Assembly: GCA_038093515.1 (NCBI GenBank) | Contig: JBBPSI010000296.1 | Span: 1-26,657 of the forward strand | Source: Butyriboletus loyo | Lineage: Eukaryota > Basidiomycota > Agaricomycetes > Boletales > Boletaceae | Reading direction: 5' to 3' | DNA: 26,657 bases | Shown here: piece after piece, positions 24,085-26,657 of the stretch | Layout: each line of letters opens with the position of its first letter | How positions within the stretch are numbered: position 1 is the stretch's first letter | Translations under genes and position numbers: made by a program | The notes under the pieces: generated by a model | What the model was told of the DNA's origin: nothing | The model's input: the letters and a program-made list of their open reading frames with translations, nothing else | The model's database searches: none

Positions 24085-26520
24085 AAGAGAGGGAAGTTTT
24101 GATGTCTTCACCTCTCCATACAATCACCCCTGTATTAGTATCAAACCCCAAAGTGCAATCTATTTGTATCCCTGTCTCAATGTTTGCACATGAAGGGGGT
24201 CAAATCATGGACACATTCACCCTGGTGGACAGCAGTGCAACCAGATGTTTCATAGATCATGATCTAGTGAAATGAAGAGAGCTGGCTATGGAGCAATTGT
24301 CCAAACCCCTGAGAGCTCAGAACATGGACGGAACCAATAACCAAGGAGGGGTCATTCATCACAAAGTCACCATCTCCATCAGAGTAGGAGAAACCGAGGA
24401 AAAGCGCAGCTTCCTAGTCCTCAACTGCAGCAAAGAAAACATGACCCTGGGATTACCGTGGCTTCATAAAGCTAATCTGGTAATAGATTGGGCCACTGGC
24501 CATATCAATCTCCCAGATTGGGTGCAGAAACTTCGACACAACTCCTGCAGGCAGTCACCCAATGGTACCTGGTATGATACCTGGACTTGGACCCAGACTC
24601 CAAGATAGCTGAGCTCTGAAAAAAGCAACTGGACGCTTCAGTGCAGCATGCATACCATGTCCAAAAAGCCACCATTGCCACCAAAATCACCTCCCAAGAA
24701 GCCAAGAAGGAAGTAACCCTTCCCACCCTATTTAGGGCATTTGCCAATGCCTTCAAGAAGAAAAATACCAAAGAGTTACCCTCATCCCAATCTTTTGATC
24801 ATGCCATCAACCTCAACAAGGACTTTATCCCAAAAGTTGCTAAGGTGTACCCTCTCACCCCAAAAGAGTTGGAAGCATGCAAAGCTTTGTTGACAAATAC
24901 CTGAAGACCAGTAAAATCACCCCTTCCAAATCTCCTCAAGCAGTGCTGTTCTTCTTTGTTTCCAAGAAGGATGGTTCATTGTGACCCTGCCAAGACTATT
25001 GTTACCTGAACTCCCACATAGTAAAGAACACCTACCCTCTCCCCTTGATCTCCGACCTCATTGATCATCTAAAAGGGTCAAAAATCTTCATCAAGATGGA
25101 CATCAGGTGGGGATACAACAATGTCCTCATCAAACCAAATGATTAATGGAAGGCAGTGTTTATCACTCCTCAGGGGTTATTTGAACCAATGGTAATGTTC
25201 TTTGGGCTTTGCAACTCCCCCACCACATTCCAGGCACTAATGGATCATATCTTCAGTGACCTTATGGCTGAAGGATGGCTCATCATTTACATGGATGGCC
25301 TGCTGATCCATTCTGCTATGACAAAAGAACACGAGGAGTGGACAATCCAAGTCCTGCAAAGACTCTGCAAGCACAAGTTATTCCTCAAGTTGGAAAAATG
25401 CTCATTTGACACTGACAAGGTAGAGTACCTCAGGATAATGGTCTGGGAGGGGCAGGTCAAAATGGATCCAACCAAGCTGAAAGCAATTTGTGAATGGAAT
25501 CCACCTACTTCTGTAAAAGCAGTCAGATCCTTTATCAGATTCTGCAATTTCTATTGCAGGTTTATCCAGGGTTTCTCTGCTATCGCCAAACCCCTCCATG
25601 ACCTCATGAAGAAGGGAGCTCTCTGGACTTGAACACCGGCCTATGAACAAGCCTTCCAAGCAAACAAACAATCATTCCTCTGACAACCTGTCCTCTCTAT
25701 GCCTGACGTCACTAAGCCATTTGCTGTCATGACTGACACCTCCCTCACTGCAACTGGGGCCATCCTTATGCAAAAAGATGGGAATGGTGACCTTTATCCC
25801 TGTGCCTATCTCTCTAAGACACTTTCCCCCACCAAGTGAAACTATGACATCTACGACCAGGAGCTCCTGGTGGTCATTCATGCCCTGGAGGAGTGGCATC
25901 ACTATCTATGAGGAACAGGGCATCAGGTGGAGGTTCTGACCAATCACAAGAATCTCACATACTTCTGCCAACCCAACAAATTATCCCATTGACAAGTGCA
26001 GTGGCTGATGTTTCTTCAAGATTTTGACCTCCACTTCCACCATGTTCCAGGAACCCAGATGGGTCCCACAGAAGCTCTGTCTAGACAGGATGATGTGGAT
26101 ATGTCCACAGATAACCAGGAGGTCACTCTTCTACCCAATGCGTTGTTTGTGTGAAAGCTTGATCTCGCTCTTGCCAAGCAGATCACTGCCTCTACCCCTG
26201 AGGACCCCCTCATCAAGCAGTGTATTCAGGTCTTGTATGAAGACTCACCCCTTTTTTCCAAAATGAACACTGGCAACTGGGACTTTGACAGCAAAGAGTT
26301 GTATTTCTGCAAGAAGCAGTATGTCCCAGAAGCAGCCCGCACCAACCTCATATGGTCCCTGCACGAGAGTGCTGCTGATAGCCATGGCAGTATCTTTCAC
26401 ACTCAGAACCTGGTACAACGGGACTATTGGTGGCCAGGAATGGCCTCCCTGATTTGCCAGTTTGTCTCAGGCTGTGCTGTTTGTCAGGTAAATAAGGTCA
26501 ATACCCACCCAATGGTCCCC
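24085..26520 (+). pseudogene. Gypsy C pol: protease, RT, RNase H, integrase N-terminus
   Basis: The protease block reads LVDSSATRCFID (DSG changed to DSS). RT follows at about 24890-25620 with [10 protein letters not shown] and FFGLCNSPTTFQ; the palm box is YMDG (Gly codon 25297-25299). A TGA at 25681-25683 lies at the same point as the TGA between RT and RNase H of A. RNase H (FAVMTDTS, TNHKNLTYF) runs to about 26090, and the integrase zinc finger (RDYWWPGMASL, GCAVCQ) to 26520. Many further stops are present. Confidence 0.9.
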
Positions 26521-26657
26521 TGTTACAGTAGTGGTCTACTTATTTTCTCCTCTACCATTTGGACTACCATTTTCTCCTAGACTACGTCTAGTTCCCTTTG
26601 AACAGTGCGACTGTTCAGCTTAGTCACCATTTCCCATGCTTGAATGCTGTTTCCTTC
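26521..26657 (+). mobile_element. LTR K, partial, inserted in Gypsy C
   Basis: TGTTACAGTAGTGGTCTAC begins immediately after the integrase codons for HPMVP. It resembles the start of the A LTR (shared GTAGTGGT, TTGGACTAC, CTAGTTCCCTTTGAAC, GCTTAGTCACCA) more than the C 5' LTR. It is therefore probably a separate insertion of a related element rather than the 3' LTR of C. It runs past the window end. Confidence 0.72.

Larger units (their letters stand above)
22306..26520 (+). mobile_element. Gypsy C: old, truncated relative of Gypsy A
   Basis: 5' LTR, self-primer site, Gag and Pol are all alignable with element A in the same order, but stops are frequent and the base composition is A/T-shifted. 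It ends in the integrase zinc-finger region where another LTR begins. ORF3 and the 3' LTR are therefore missing from view. Confidence 0.9.

Noticed and set aside
22306..26657. Reading LTR K as the 3' LTR of Gypsy C
   Set aside because: K resembles the A LTR more than the C 5' LTR and integrase is cut in mid-domain. A separate insertion is simpler, though not proven.

Overview
This window looks like a repeat-filled, probably heterochromatic stretch of a fungal genome, most likely a mushroom-forming basidiomycete. That assignment is inferred from the lineages of Ty3/Gypsy (chromodomain) and Ty1/Copia elements, a 60-nt intron with GTAAGT / GCTAAC / TTTGCAG signals, and E/K-rich coding sequence; no marker gene fixes the species. 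I see no intact host gene, tRNA, rRNA or CRISPR array. Almost everything is transposable-element sequence at very different stages of decay.

Layout. 1-1412: decayed Gypsy RT-RNase H (G, +). 1413-1718: inverted fragment of another Gypsy integrase (J, -). 1719-2257: first copy of an unnamed TATA-bearing repeat (R1). 2381-3413: 3' end and short LTR of a Copia element (F, -), carrying a 204-bp Tc1-type MITE. 3419-10547: the one well-preserved element, Gypsy A (-), 7.1 kb, with 428-bp LTRs differing at 6 sites and a perfect GTCCC target duplication. It sits inside Copia F, which resumes at 10553-10637. 10640-14380: a nest of three elements: Tc1-2 holds a solo LTR (E2, TSD CAAGG), which holds Tc1-1 (TA duplication). 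14383-17430: Gypsy D (-) with its 5' LTR at 17084-17430. 17562-19715: integrase half and 3' LTR of Gypsy E (-). 19716-20957: integrase C-terminus of Gypsy H (+). 20970-21596: broken, intron-bearing E/K-rich gene (-). 21770-22305: second R1 copy, cut by Gypsy C (22306-26520, +), an old relative of A. C is itself cut by another LTR (K) at 26521 that runs off the window.

Gypsy A is the most informative unit. On its coding strand it reads LTR, self-complementary primer site, Gag, protease-RT, RNase H-integrase-chromodomain, then a third ORF with three tandem zinc knuckles, polypurine tract, LTR. Protease-RT, RNase H-integrase and ORF3 all lie in one reading frame interrupted only by one TGA and one TAA. 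Gag is in a different frame and has a conserved upstream in-frame extension with no AUG. The promoter, predicted RNA start and primer-binding site fit the Tf1/sushi self-priming scheme, and the old copy C keeps the same geometry. A is probably no longer autonomous: the RT YxDD motif reads YMDN.

Two larger signals stand out. First, flipping the interval of about 1413-19715 would join G to E and J to H into continuous Gypsy pol genes, which points to an 18-kb inversion. Second, five of the six LTR differences in A are CpG transitions, and the damage at the RT active site and at the internal TGA is also consistent with CpG deamination, which suggests methylated DNA decaying.
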